Assembly (NCBI RefSeq): GCF_000022065.1
Contig: NC_011898.1
Coordinates: 3,289,501 to 3,353,500, forward strand
DNA from: Ruminiclostridium cellulolyticum H10
GTDB taxonomy: Bacteria; Bacillota; Clostridia; Acetivibrionales; DSM-1351
Length of the DNA stretch: 64,000 nt
Reading direction: 5' to 3'
Shown here: positions 9,113-16,949 of the stretch, piece after piece
Numbering within the stretch: the first letter of the stretch is position 1
Layout of the letters: every line of letters begins with the position of its first letter
Program-made: the position numbers and the translations under genes
Notes under the pieces: generated by a model
The model's database searches: none
Seen by the model: the letters and a program-made list of their open reading frames with translations, nothing else
What the model was told of the DNA's origin: nothing

Positions 9113-10933
9113 CTAATCCGTCCTGAGCGGCGGCTTGCTCTTTTGCTCCTGCTGTGTGTCAGCCTGCTCAGGCTCAATATACCTTTGTTTATTTATATGA
9201 CTAAACCCATCTTGTAGGACAGTATCTTCCGGTTCATCCTCATTAATATAATTGCAGGCTGCGTGCCCTTTTAATATTTCCTGCTCCAGCTCCATGCGGT
9301 CGGCATAGGCAACCTTACGTGAAGACTTTTCAGTGATCTCATACACCTTGTTAAACACTATACCCCATTTAAAGAATAGCTTTAATATTGTTTTCATTGG
9401 ATAACACCCTGTTTTGGCAAGGATAAAGTTTCCTTTCGGGAGGGTTTTTAATTCGTCCGTTGTCATCAACGGTCTCTGTATCATTTGAAGGCTTTGTGAA
9501 GGATCATTTCTTCCCCTGCTTATAGAACCTGACATAACAGTTTTATTACCGAGGGCCTGTGATAGGATTTCTGCTGAATGACTATTGGGAGCGAAGCCTC
9601 CGAACAGCACGAGCTGACAGTTGTCAATTATGATGGCAGCACCCTCCTTGCCGTAGTTTTTTTCAAGCTGTGCAAAAGACTGTATTATAGCAACAATAGA
9701 TATCCGACGTGAACGTGAGGCAGAAAACATCATTTCTGCTGAGTCTATTTTGGGTATTGTACCTATTTCATCAAGAAAAAACATTACCCTGTTTTTAAGT
9801 CTGCCGCCTGCTTCATCAGCTACTGAAAGTATCTCCCTGTACAACTGCTGGACTATGAGCGATATAAAAAAATACTTTGTGGAATCCTCTTCCGGCATAA
9901 CCAGGAAGACAGCATGCTTTGTGTTACAGAATTCCTCCGCATCTACTGCTGTGTCAAAGCACAATATTTGCTCAAGCTCCGAGTCCAAAAAAGCGTTAAG
10001 TCTTGAAAGTGCTGTAGATAGAACTGACTGCATTGCCTGCTCAGCAGTGTTAAGTGCCGCACCTGCAAACCACCTGGCCTTATGCTCAGGAGGGAGCTTT
10101 TCAATCAGCAGCTGGAACTGATTCTTCCCCTTTACTCCAGACGGAGCAAGTAAATCCTGTATTAGCTTAAATACAGATATTATGTGCCGCTTCTCCGGCG
10201 GACAGTATTCTGCAATAATAAGTATTACAAAAGTCAGAAGCCCCTCTGCTGCTTCATAGAAAAAAGCATTCTGCCCGTATGCTCCTGCATCCATCCCGCC
10301 TGAGTTAACTATCGTTTTCGCAGTAATTTTTGCATACCTTTCGGCTCTTGCCTTAAGGGACAGATTATCCGGATCCTTAAGATATGCATCCATGTATTTG
10401 TTCACCAGATGCAGCATATTATTGCCGTCACTTCGTGTAGGATTACGCAGATCAATTACCGACACCTTGTATCCGTAGTAGTCCTTGGCAATACTTCCGT
10501 AATTTCTGAACAGATCACCCTTGGTGTCGGTTGTCAGGAATGACATTCCGCTTGCACAGGCATATTCAAGGTTTGGATAAAGAAAATTAGCTGTTTTGCC
10601 AACTCCTGCAGCTCCTATCATAAGACAGTGGACATCTCCCTCATCCAAAAGAGCAGTTACAGTCTTACCGCTAGTTTTACAGCCAACCACAATCCCCTGC
10701 ACCTGGGGCAAATTTTCGTTTCTTCTCCATTTTCCCACCTCATAGGGTATATGGGTGTAAGTCTTTTTTATTTCATTTCTGGTGGCGAAACGTGCGGTAC
10801 CGTGCTGGCCGTCGCCCACTGTTTTTGATTTAATTCCGTTTAAGGTATAATAATGTGCCAAAAGAGAGAGTCCGCCGATGACGAAAAACATCACGGCGGT
10901 CACTGCTATGAGGGTATAAACTTGGGATGGCAT
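9113..10933 (-). CDS. virD4: Type IV coupling protein (VirD4/TraG family)
   Basis: The coupling ATPase that brings the relaxase-DNA complex to the conjugation channel. Two N-terminal membrane-associated stretches are expected (VYTLIAVTAVMFFVIGGLSL at residues 5-24 is one); Walker A is GAAGVGKTANF near 132-142; Walker B is RVMFFLDEIGTIPKID near 385-400; the following SRSRRISIVAIIQSFAQLE and GG-F-x-P segments match the VirD4/TraG pattern. At 606 residues it is normal length. AAAGGAG precedes the ATG. The small HTH gene follows directly. The C-terminus is charged and Gln-rich (EPEQADTQQEQKSKPPLRTD). Family assignment is firm. Confidence 0.95.
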   Translation of the reverse strand: MPSQVYTLIAVTAVMFFVIGGLSLLAHYYTLNGIKSKTVGDGQHGTARFATRNEIKKTYTHIPYEVGKWRRNENLPQVQGIVVGCKTSGKTVTALLDEGDVHCLMIGAAGVGKTANFLYPNLEYACASGMSFLTTDTKGDLFRNYGSIAKDYYGYKVSVIDLRNPTRSDGNNMLHLVNKYMDAYLKDPDNLSLKARAERYAKITAKTIVNSGGMDAGAYGQNAFFYEAAEGLLTFVILIIAEYCPPEKRHIISVFKLIQDLLAPSGVKGKNQFQLLIEKLPPEHKARWFAGAALNTAEQAMQSVLSTALSRLNAFLDSELEQILCFDTAVDAEEFCNTKHAVFLVMPEEDSTKYFFISLIVQQLYREILSVADEAGGRLKNRVMFFLDEIGTIPKIDSAEMMFSASRSRRISIVAIIQSFAQLEKNYGKEGAAIIIDNCQLVLFGGFAPNSHSAEILSQALGNKTVMSGSISRGRNDPSQSLQMIQRPLMTTDELKTLPKGNFILAKTGCYPMKTILKLFFKWGIVFNKVYEITEKSSRKVAYADRMELEQEILKGHAACNYINEDEPEDTVLQDGFSHINKQRYIEPEQADTQQEQKSKPPLRTD

Positions 10934-10997
10934 ATAGGACTCCTTTCTTTGTCTGTGGTAAAATAATTTTATGATAACTAATTGAGGTAAAAACGCT

Positions 10998-11465
10998 ATG
11001 GAAAATTACACAACAGAAGAATTGACGGAGGCACTCCGTGCTATTAATTCTGTAATTCACAAGTGTGAAAAGGCACTGAAAAAGTTCCCGGAGGGGAATT
11101 CGCATCATACACTTCTGCGAAACAGATTAAAAGCAATGTATATTTCAAAAATGTTGATTACAGAGGCGTTGTCTAAAATGGAGCTATCCACTGAACCGCG
11201 AACCTTATCCGACGATAGCTGCGATTCTGAGCTGCTGCTTTCAAATTTGAGTCAACTGCATACCACAGATTTGGGTATCGAACGGATTCGGAAAAATCTG
11301 CGTTTAAACACAAACGATGTGGTCGGCTGGTGCCGGAGTAAAATCAAAGCCCCTAATGCGAGCATCTCACGAAAGGGCAAGAACTGGTACATCACCGTGG
11401 ATAGCTGCGAATTTACCGTGAATGCTCACAGCTACACCATCATTACCGCACACAAGCGAACTTAA
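10998..11465 (+). CDS. DUF3781 domain protein
   Basis: A 155-residue protein and the only intact plus-strand gene inside the conjugative backbone. The C-terminal half matches what I remember of DUF3781: LHTTDLGIERIRKNLRLN, VVGWCRSKI, KGKNWYITVD and VNAHSYTIITAHK. The N-terminal half is helical (LTEALRAINSVIHKCEKALK, LLRNRLKAMYISKMLIT), and I recall it occurring as a separate small protein in other genomes. A weak GAGGTAAA site precedes the ATG. Its orientation opposite to both neighbours suggests a later insertion. Molecular function is unknown. Confidence 0.85.
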   Translation: MENYTTEELTEALRAINSVIHKCEKALKKFPEGNSHHTLLRNRLKAMYISKMLITEALSKMELSTEPRTLSDDSCDSELLLSNLSQLHTTDLGIERIRKNLRLNTNDVVGWCRSKIKAPNASISRKGKNWYITVDSCEFTVNAHSYTIITAHKRT

Positions 11466-11500
11466 AAAGCATGGCTGCCAATAAAACGGCTGTCATGCTT
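11466..11500. terminator. Bidirectional hairpin between convergent genes
   Basis: An imperfect stem of AAGCATGGCTGCC with GGCTGTCATGCTT lies in the short gap between the plus-strand DUF3781 gene and the convergent minus-strand toprim gene; it can end both transcripts. Confidence 0.55.
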
Positions 11501-11502
11501 CT

Positions 11503-12435
11503 TCATCTCATCATAATAGCTTGTTTCTCCTGCTCCTGCGAGTACGATGCTATTAAATCCTCATTCCAGTCCTTGTGTTCCGAAACGTCATACACCACGT
11601 CTTCAAGCCCTTGCTGCTGTAAAATTTTATGAATGCGGCCGGCAGCCTTAAATCCGGCTTTATCATTATCAAGGCAGAGTGAAACTCTCTGAAGCTGCGG
11701 ATACAACTCCAGCAGCTTCAGGATGGGCTGCCCTGACACACCGTTTAACGCCACGTAACTGGAGTTTTCCCAGTTCTGCGGATGAAGGCTGATGTAGGAC
11801 AGAAGATCAATGGGTGCTTCAAATACAAAAAGGGTATGAGGATGGGAATTCTTAGAGATATAATGGAAACTGTAAGCCGGATTACTGCCCTCCACATTGA
11901 TGCGAAAGCCACTACCGGTCGCCGTACTTTTCCTATGTGCATGACGGGCGACACCCTTTTCATCAAAGCCAACAAACACAGCGTTATGGTATTTGGCATC
12001 CTCAAAAAGCAGCTTTTCTCTTGCGAAACATGCCAGCACATTCCGGTCAATAAACCTCTGCTTTATTAAATAGGCAAACACACGCCTCATGTCACTGTTT
12101 GCCTCTGGGAGAACAAACGTTTTTTTCTCTTGCTCATCTGTGCTTTCACTAGCTTGTGTGAACTCTATACCCTTTTCGCCGCCAAGCAGTAGTACCACTG
12201 CCTCTTGAAAAGACACTTCATAGAATTTCTGTACAAAATCAATTGCAAGGCCTCCCTTCTCTGTGCTATGGTCAAACCATCGGTTACCTCTTACAGTTAT
12301 GCTGTGGTCGCTTTTAAGCCTCTTGTCTCTTCCTGAGCGTATGAGTTGCTCTCCCTGTCTTTCCAAAAAATCTTCAAGCTCTACAGAATTTGCCCGTTGC
12401 TTCTGTTCTTCAGTGAAATGAATGTATTGTGTCAC
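11503..12435 (-). CDS. DUF3991/toprim primase-like protein
   Basis: A 310-residue protein with an N-terminal DUF3991-type region (VELEDFLERQGEQL, then NRWFDHSTEKGGLAIDFVQK) and a C-terminal toprim domain: the acidic strand TLFVFEAPIDLLSYISLH and the second motif SLCLDNDKAGFKAAG. Toprim proteins of this type act as primase-like factors during conjugative transfer or element replication. The classic N-terminal CHC2 zinc finger is not visible. The ATG at 12435 lies after TGTGTCAC-free AGGAGGAGTC. It follows the acr3 cargo block on the same strand, separated by a terminator. Role in priming is inferred from the family. Confidence 0.85.
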   Translation of the reverse strand: MTQYIHFTEEQKQRANSVELEDFLERQGEQLIRSGRDKRLKSDHSITVRGNRWFDHSTEKGGLAIDFVQKFYEVSFQEAVVLLLGGEKGIEFTQASESTDEQEKKTFVLPEANSDMRRVFAYLIKQRFIDRNVLACFAREKLLFEDAKYHNAVFVGFDEKGVARHAHRKSTATGSGFRINVEGSNPAYSFHYISKNSHPHTLFVFEAPIDLLSYISLHPQNWENSSYVALNGVSGQPILKLLELYPQLQRVSLCLDNDKAGFKAAGRIHKILQQQGLEDVVYDVSEHKDWNEDLIASYSQEQEKQAIMMR

Positions 12436-12472
12436 GAGACTCCTCCTTCTTGATTTTTGGGTAAAATAAAAA

Positions 12473-12495
12473 AGGATACCCTTTTTGAGTATCCT
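12473..12495 (-). terminator. Intrinsic terminator of the acr3 gene
   Basis: AGGATAC with GTATCCT, 9-base loop, and T6 directly after on the minus strand. Lies 75 bases after the acr3 stop and before the toprim gene. Confidence 0.85.
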
Positions 12496-12569
12496 AATTT
12501 TTGTATCTTTAATTTCAGACCATGTTTATACGCATTGATTTAATTAATGTATTCAATAATATTATTTTC

Positions 12570-13619
12570 CTATATTTTAATTTTTTTATAAAAATACTTC
12601 TTTCTCCAAAATAGAGCCACATTTACCAATCCAATCATAACCGGCACCTCAACAAGTGGTCCAATGACTGCTGTAAAGGCTTCCTTTGACTCTATTCCAA
12701 ATACAGCAACAGCTACAGCAATTGCAAGTTCGAAGTTATTACTTGCTGCCGTAAAGGCCAATGTTGTAGTTTTGTTATAGTCTATTCCTGATTTATAACT
12801 TATAAAGAATGATACTGTGAACATGATTAAGAAGTAAATCAGAAGTGGTATAGCAACCCTAACAACTTCTAAAGGTAATTGAACAATATATTGTCCTTTA
12901 TATAGGAACATTACTATTATTGTAAATAGCAGTGCTATGAGAGCTAGTGGGCTTATTTTAGGAATAAACTTTTTGGTATACCATTCAGTTCCCTTTATTG
13001 GTTCCAATATTAATCTTGTGAGCATACCAAGAATAAACGGGATACCAAGATAAACAGCTACAGAAAATGCAACTTCTCCCATTGAAATATGAACTTCATA
13101 CCCTGTAAGCCCAAACAAAGGCGGTAATACTGTTACAAACAAATACGCAAAGATTGAATAGAATACTACCTGGAATATAGAGTTAAATGCTACCAACGCT
13201 GCAGCGTATTCATTGTCGCCATCAGCAAGGCTGTTCCATACAATAACCATAGCTATACATCTTGCCAGACCTATCAGAATTAAACCCGTCATTAAAGCAG
13301 AATCTGATTTCAAAAACACAACTGCAAGTATAAACATAAGAATAGGTCCTATAACCCAGTTTTGTACTAATGATAATATCAGTACCTTCGGGTTCTTAAA
13401 AACCTTTCCAAGTTCTTTGTAGTTAACCTTTGCAAGCGGTGGATACATCATAACAATTAATCCGATTGCAATTGGAAGTGAAGTTGTTCCAACTGACATT
13501 TTCGATAATATTTCTGAAAACTCTGGTACTGCCCATCCTAATAAAACTCCTAATCCCATTGCAAGGAATATCCATAGGGTTAAGAATCTATCTAACAATG
13601 ATAATCTTGAAGGTTTCAA
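12570..13619 (-). CDS. acr3: Arsenite efflux transporter of the ACR3 family
   Basis: Membrane carrier that exports arsenite, 349 residues with about ten transmembrane segments. ACR3 hallmarks are present: [19 protein letters not shown] near the N-terminus, [31 protein letters not shown] with the conserved Cys essential in this family, and [20 protein letters not shown]. Translation starts at a TTG with GGGGGAG seven bases upstream. No arsR, arsC or arsD is adjacent; the region upstream was invaded by an IS110-type element and then a rhodanese fragment, so an older ars operon has probably been cut down. Own terminator at 12473-12495. It is cargo in the element and the exporter itself looks intact. 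Confidence 0.95.
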   Translation of the reverse strand: MKPSRLSLLDRFLTLWIFLAMGLGVLLGWAVPEFSEILSKMSVGTTSLPIAIGLIVMMYPPLAKVNYKELGKVFKNPKVLILSLVQNWVIGPILMFILAVVFLKSDSALMTGLILIGLARCIAMVIVWNSLADGDNEYAAALVAFNSIFQVVFYSIFAYLFVTVLPPLFGLTGYEVHISMGEVAFSVAVYLGIPFILGMLTRLILEPIKGTEWYTKKFIPKISPLALIALLFTIIVMFLYKGQYIVQLPLEVVRVAIPLLIYFLIMFTVSFFISYKSGIDYNKTTTLAFTAASNNFELAIAVAVAVFGIESKEAFTAVIGPLVEVPVMIGLVNVALFWRKKYFYKKIKI

Positions 13620-13689
13620 GAAATAACTCCCCCTCGTATTATATAGTCATAGCTTTTTCTTTACCTTTTCTTAAGGTTTAAGCTATGCT

Positions 13690-13880
13690 GTTTTTAAGAT
13701 ACTGTGGATTAGTTCACTCCCCCTACCACTTGATGGTTAAATAAAGGCTCTAACCACAGTCTCTTTGTTACTTTGTTAATCAGTTAGATACCGCATGACG
13801 GTTTATTTAGAACGAGGTTACAACTGCAAAGAGCACCGTGGTCCTAAAACAGTATCAAATTTTATTTTAAGGAGTATTCG
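13690..13880 (+). ncRNA. Candidate IS110-type guide (bridge) RNA region
   Basis: The roughly 190-bp non-coding end upstream of the IS110-type transposase contains paired segments: ACTGTGG (about 13700) with CCACAGT (about 13763), and ACCG with CGGT around 13793. In IS110-family elements of the IS621 type the left non-coding end encodes the bridge RNA that names target and donor, so its location is right. No structure could be computed. The ribosome site AAGGAG of the transposase lies at its right edge. Confidence 0.35.
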
Positions 13881-15055
13881 ATGATATACGTAGGAATTGA
13901 TGTTGCTAAGGATAAGCATGACTGCCTTATCACTAATTCAGATGGAGAAGTGCTTTTCAAACCTTTTACCATCCAAAACAATCTTGAAGGTTTCGATTGC
14001 CTTTTCCAAAAGATTAAATCCGTTGCATCAGATTTTGGAAAAGTAAAAGTAGGTCTTGAGGCTACTGGACACTACAGCTACAATCTTCTGGGATTCCTTC
14101 TTGATAAAGGTCTGGTCACCTTTGTTATCAACCCGTTACATACCAATCTTTACAGAAAAAGTCTAAGCCTTAGAAAGACGAAAACGGATAAAGTTGATGC
14201 CCGTACAATTGCTATGATGTTAATGTCTGATGTAACCCTCAAGCCTTACTCAGATACATCTTACCACAATGAAGAGCTAAAATCACTAACTCGTTACCGT
14301 CTAGATAAAGTTCAGGAACGTACTAAGCTAAAAACATCTATATCAAGGCTTGTTAACATCCTTTTTCCTGAACTAGAAAAGTTGGTTCCAACCTTACATA
14401 TGGCTTCTGTCTATGCCTTGTTACAGGAGTTCCCAGGTGCTTCTAAAGTAGCTGCTGCTCATTAACCAAGCTTACAAACCTTTTAAGTGAAGCTTCAAGA
14501 GGTCGCTATAGCAAAGACATGGCTGTTACTATACGTGAAGCTGCTAGAACTTCCATTGGTTCAATAATTCCAGCTAAGTCTCTAGAAATGAAGCACACCA
14601 TTTCTTTAATTAGAGAATTAGATTCTGCAATTGATGATATCGAGGCTGAAATTAAAACTATTATGGATGAAATATCTTCTCCGATACTCACTATTCCGGG
14701 AATCAATTATCGTATGGGAGCAATGATTATTGCCGAAATTGGTGATTTTAGCAGGTTTAATTCGCCTGATAAAATACTTGCATATGCAGGATTATCTCCA
14801 TCAACCTATCAGTCAGGACAATTGGAATCCTCTTATTCTCACATGGAGAAGCGTGGTTCGAGATATTTGCGTTATGCACTATTCAATGCCACAAAATTCG
14901 TTTGTCATTGGGATCCTACATTTGCAGCATATCTTCAAAAGAAACGTAGTGAAGGTAAGCATTACAATGTCGCAATTTCACATGCTGCCAAAAAACTTGT
15001 AAGGGTTATATACCATCTTGAAAAAACAAAGCAGGTATACATTAAAGCTGCCTAG
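13881..15055 (+). pseudogene. IS110-family transposase, single-base frameshift
   Basis: DEDD-type serine-assisted transposase of IS110 split in two frames. The first 194 codons hold the N-terminal DEDD RuvC-like domain: MIYVGIDVAKDKHDCLI, VGLEATGHYSYNL, and the DKVDART acidic motif. The second part (open from before 14519 to 15055) holds the C-terminal transposase_20 domain with ILTIPGINYRMGAMIIAEIG and the region with the catalytic serine (YAGLSPSTYQSG). At 14460-14468 CAT TAA CC AAG should read CAT TTA ACC AAG, which restores A-H-L-T-K-L; one T is missing. It could be a true mutation or a sequencing error. AAGGAG precedes the ATG. The element separates acr3 from a rhodanese fragment. Confidence 0.88.
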
Positions 15056-15285
15056 CACTTTTTCTGAATACTTCTTTTTTGAGCACCTTTAAAGATGCTC
15101 TATTCGTCATGCAGTTTTCAAAGTTCATAAATATCTAAAATTCATTTCTGTACTTAATTACAAAATATCATTTTAAGACTTGACTTTTAATAGTTAGTCT
15201 TTAAAATAGATATTATTTTTCTTTTGTAGCCTATTAAACTTATGCCGGCCCGAAAGGTTATATACTTTGTTAAACTCGTTGTTAA

Positions 15286-15561
15286 TTAATATACTTTGTG
15301 TGCACTTCCGGTAACCCCTTTATTGCAATAAGTTATTATTACAGCATCCTTATCCAGTGTTTTCAAGTCTTTTCGCAAAGAATCCTGAGACATATTAACA
15401 GCTGTATCTATATGTCCTTCGTTATATTGCTTACTAACTTTGGTATCGATTATTTGTACTTTCTTACCACTGTTTGTTATTTTGCGACTTAGGTTAAAGA
15501 AAGCTGGATTTCTTGGTGTATGGAAAAGTGTTGTTGAGAAATATGTTATTGATAACCACAC
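15286..15561 (-). pseudogene. Rhodanese-domain fragment
   Basis: A 91-codon frame containing most of a rhodanese domain: KKVQIIDTKVSKQYNEGHID, AVNMSQDSLRKDLKTLDKD, and the active-site loop TYCNKGVTGS with the catalytic Cys. The C-terminal part that should follow (usually a helix and a final strand) is missing, and the frame runs into non-homologous sequence at HKVY. The N-terminal 30 residues lack a clear ribosome site. It lies just beyond the IS110-type element from acr3 and was probably part of the same arsenic or sulfur operon before the insertion. Confidence 0.6.
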
Positions 15562-15631
15562 ATTTTTCCGTGTATCCGGATATTAAATCTAAATGTGGGA
15601 AACTACTTTACAATAGCTTCCCGCGTTCTCA

Positions 15632-16470
15632 TCAATCTTTTATAAAATTAATTGTTTTTGCTATATATTTACCATTATCAAAAACATAGGTAGCTTGAAT
15701 TTCTCCTATAGAACCTCCTGGAGATACTTGGGCAAGAATTCTAATCATCAACTTATTATTGATTACTTCATAATGATACGAATTTCGAAAAGCTACATTA
15801 TCAAACCAATAAATGGCATCGCTCTTTTTTTTAATAATTGTTGTCTCTTTAGATCCTATTGTAATTTGTATTTTCACGTTATTTTCATCACTTGTAATTT
15901 TAGTCTTTACATTATTTTTAATAATATCGTCTGGTGTTTCTATATCAAATTCTGTAAGGGTATTAGGGTTTATAATATGAATTTTTTCAATATGAACTCC
16001 AGTTCCGTATCCAGTAGTTAAGATAATAATCAATTCTTTTTTCCCATCATTGTTAACATCATTATAAAGCAACTGAGGTCTATAGGTAGGATTGATTACA
16101 TTTATCCAATCAAAATATTTACGATTCCCCTTGACTTCTAATATAAATTCATAATAAACTCCATCTTTTTGTTGAAAAGGGTATAATTTAGCATCGGCTT
16201 CTGATAGGCTAGAAAGAGGCTTTGGATTACTTATATTATTAACTTCTTTATTCAGCTCATCCCACCGAACATAAGTACCCAATGCTTCCGCTACCCACAT
16301 AATAGGAACCATAACTCTACCATTAATAATTTTCGGTGAAACGTCTGGTTTTATCTCTTGATTGTTAACAATGAGCTTGACACTACTATTAGCATAAACA
16401 GCGGAGACAGAGACGAAGATTAAAACAGCAACTACTATAATTGTAACCATTTTTTTTTAGTAAATATCAT
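15632..16470 (-). CDS. Secreted copper-amine-oxidase-N-domain-like protein, start in an A9 tract
   Basis: About 272 residues open from an ATG at 16450, with a signal peptide (IIVVAVLIFVSVSAVYA) and then a copper amine oxidase N-terminal-like repeat: KLIVNNQEIKPDVSPKIING and RVMVPIMWVAEALGTYVRWD. The following part has DVNNDGKKELIIILTTGYG, like a VCBS/EF-type repeat, and an all-beta C-terminus. The 16450 start has no ribosome site and no positive n-region. An upstream ATG at 16468-16470, with GGAG nine bases before it, encodes MIFTKKK but is out of frame by one base in a run of nine A. One extra A would fuse MIFTKKK to MVTII and give a normal signal peptide. Surface or cell-wall role inferred. 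Confidence 0.75.
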
Positions 16471-16949
16471 ATTGTAATTCTCCATTTCATTTACTGATAT
16501 TTATATTGTACGCTAATTAAAATTATATATGAACTTTTAAGTGTTTATCAGACGGTTTATTACACGTTGAAAGACTAGGGCTTGGTAGAGGACTTGACCA
16601 ACGTCGCCGCATACCTGTTGAACTTATAAATCAATGCTGAGAAGTTTCTATATGGGGTTACCTCATAAATAGGAATTTCTTAGAGTGGGTTTTGTCGGAA
16701 ATGTTGGCGACACCCCTTATTGAAAATCATTAACCAAAAAAATATTCTACAACTATTGTGTTACAAATATATTGTTGTTAGTTTTCAAAAGAAGTCTTTC
16801 GGCTTCTTTTGAAAACTAAACATCTATTTAGATCAGTTGGACTAAAACAAGAACTATTCTTATTTATACTTGTAATTTTTTTCTGTTTCAATTACATATG
16901 AGGTAACAAACTGTTCGACGTTTTTATCCGGTGTCCATGCTTTTAAATT
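16471..16949. other. Non-coding gap with gene relics and a long perfect hairpin
   Basis: No intact gene. A plus-strand stretch at 16570-16640 reads ERLGLGRGLDQRRRIPVELI then stops, and may be a transposase or other gene relic. A short segment near 16690-16715 (TGTTGGCGACACCCC) has an inverted imperfect copy near 58410. A 17-bp perfect hairpin lies at 16778-16819. Confidence 0.45.
16778..16819. terminator. 17-bp perfect hairpin downstream of the relaxase gene
   Basis: TTAGTTTTCAAAAGAAG and its exact complement with an 8-base loop (TCTTTCGG). It lies 130 bases after the relaxase stop and may end that operon, although no long T tract follows on either strand. Confidence 0.55.

Noticed and set aside
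16570-16640. Plus-strand stretch ERLGLGRGLDQRRRIPVELI that looked like part of a transposase
   Set aside because: Stops at once on both sides and I could not match it to a family.
16685-16715. About 20 bp resembling, in inverted orientation, a segment near 58408-58432 (around GGCGAC/GTCGCC)
   Set aside because: Imperfect match with a 2-base gap and too short to call a repeat or an attachment site.
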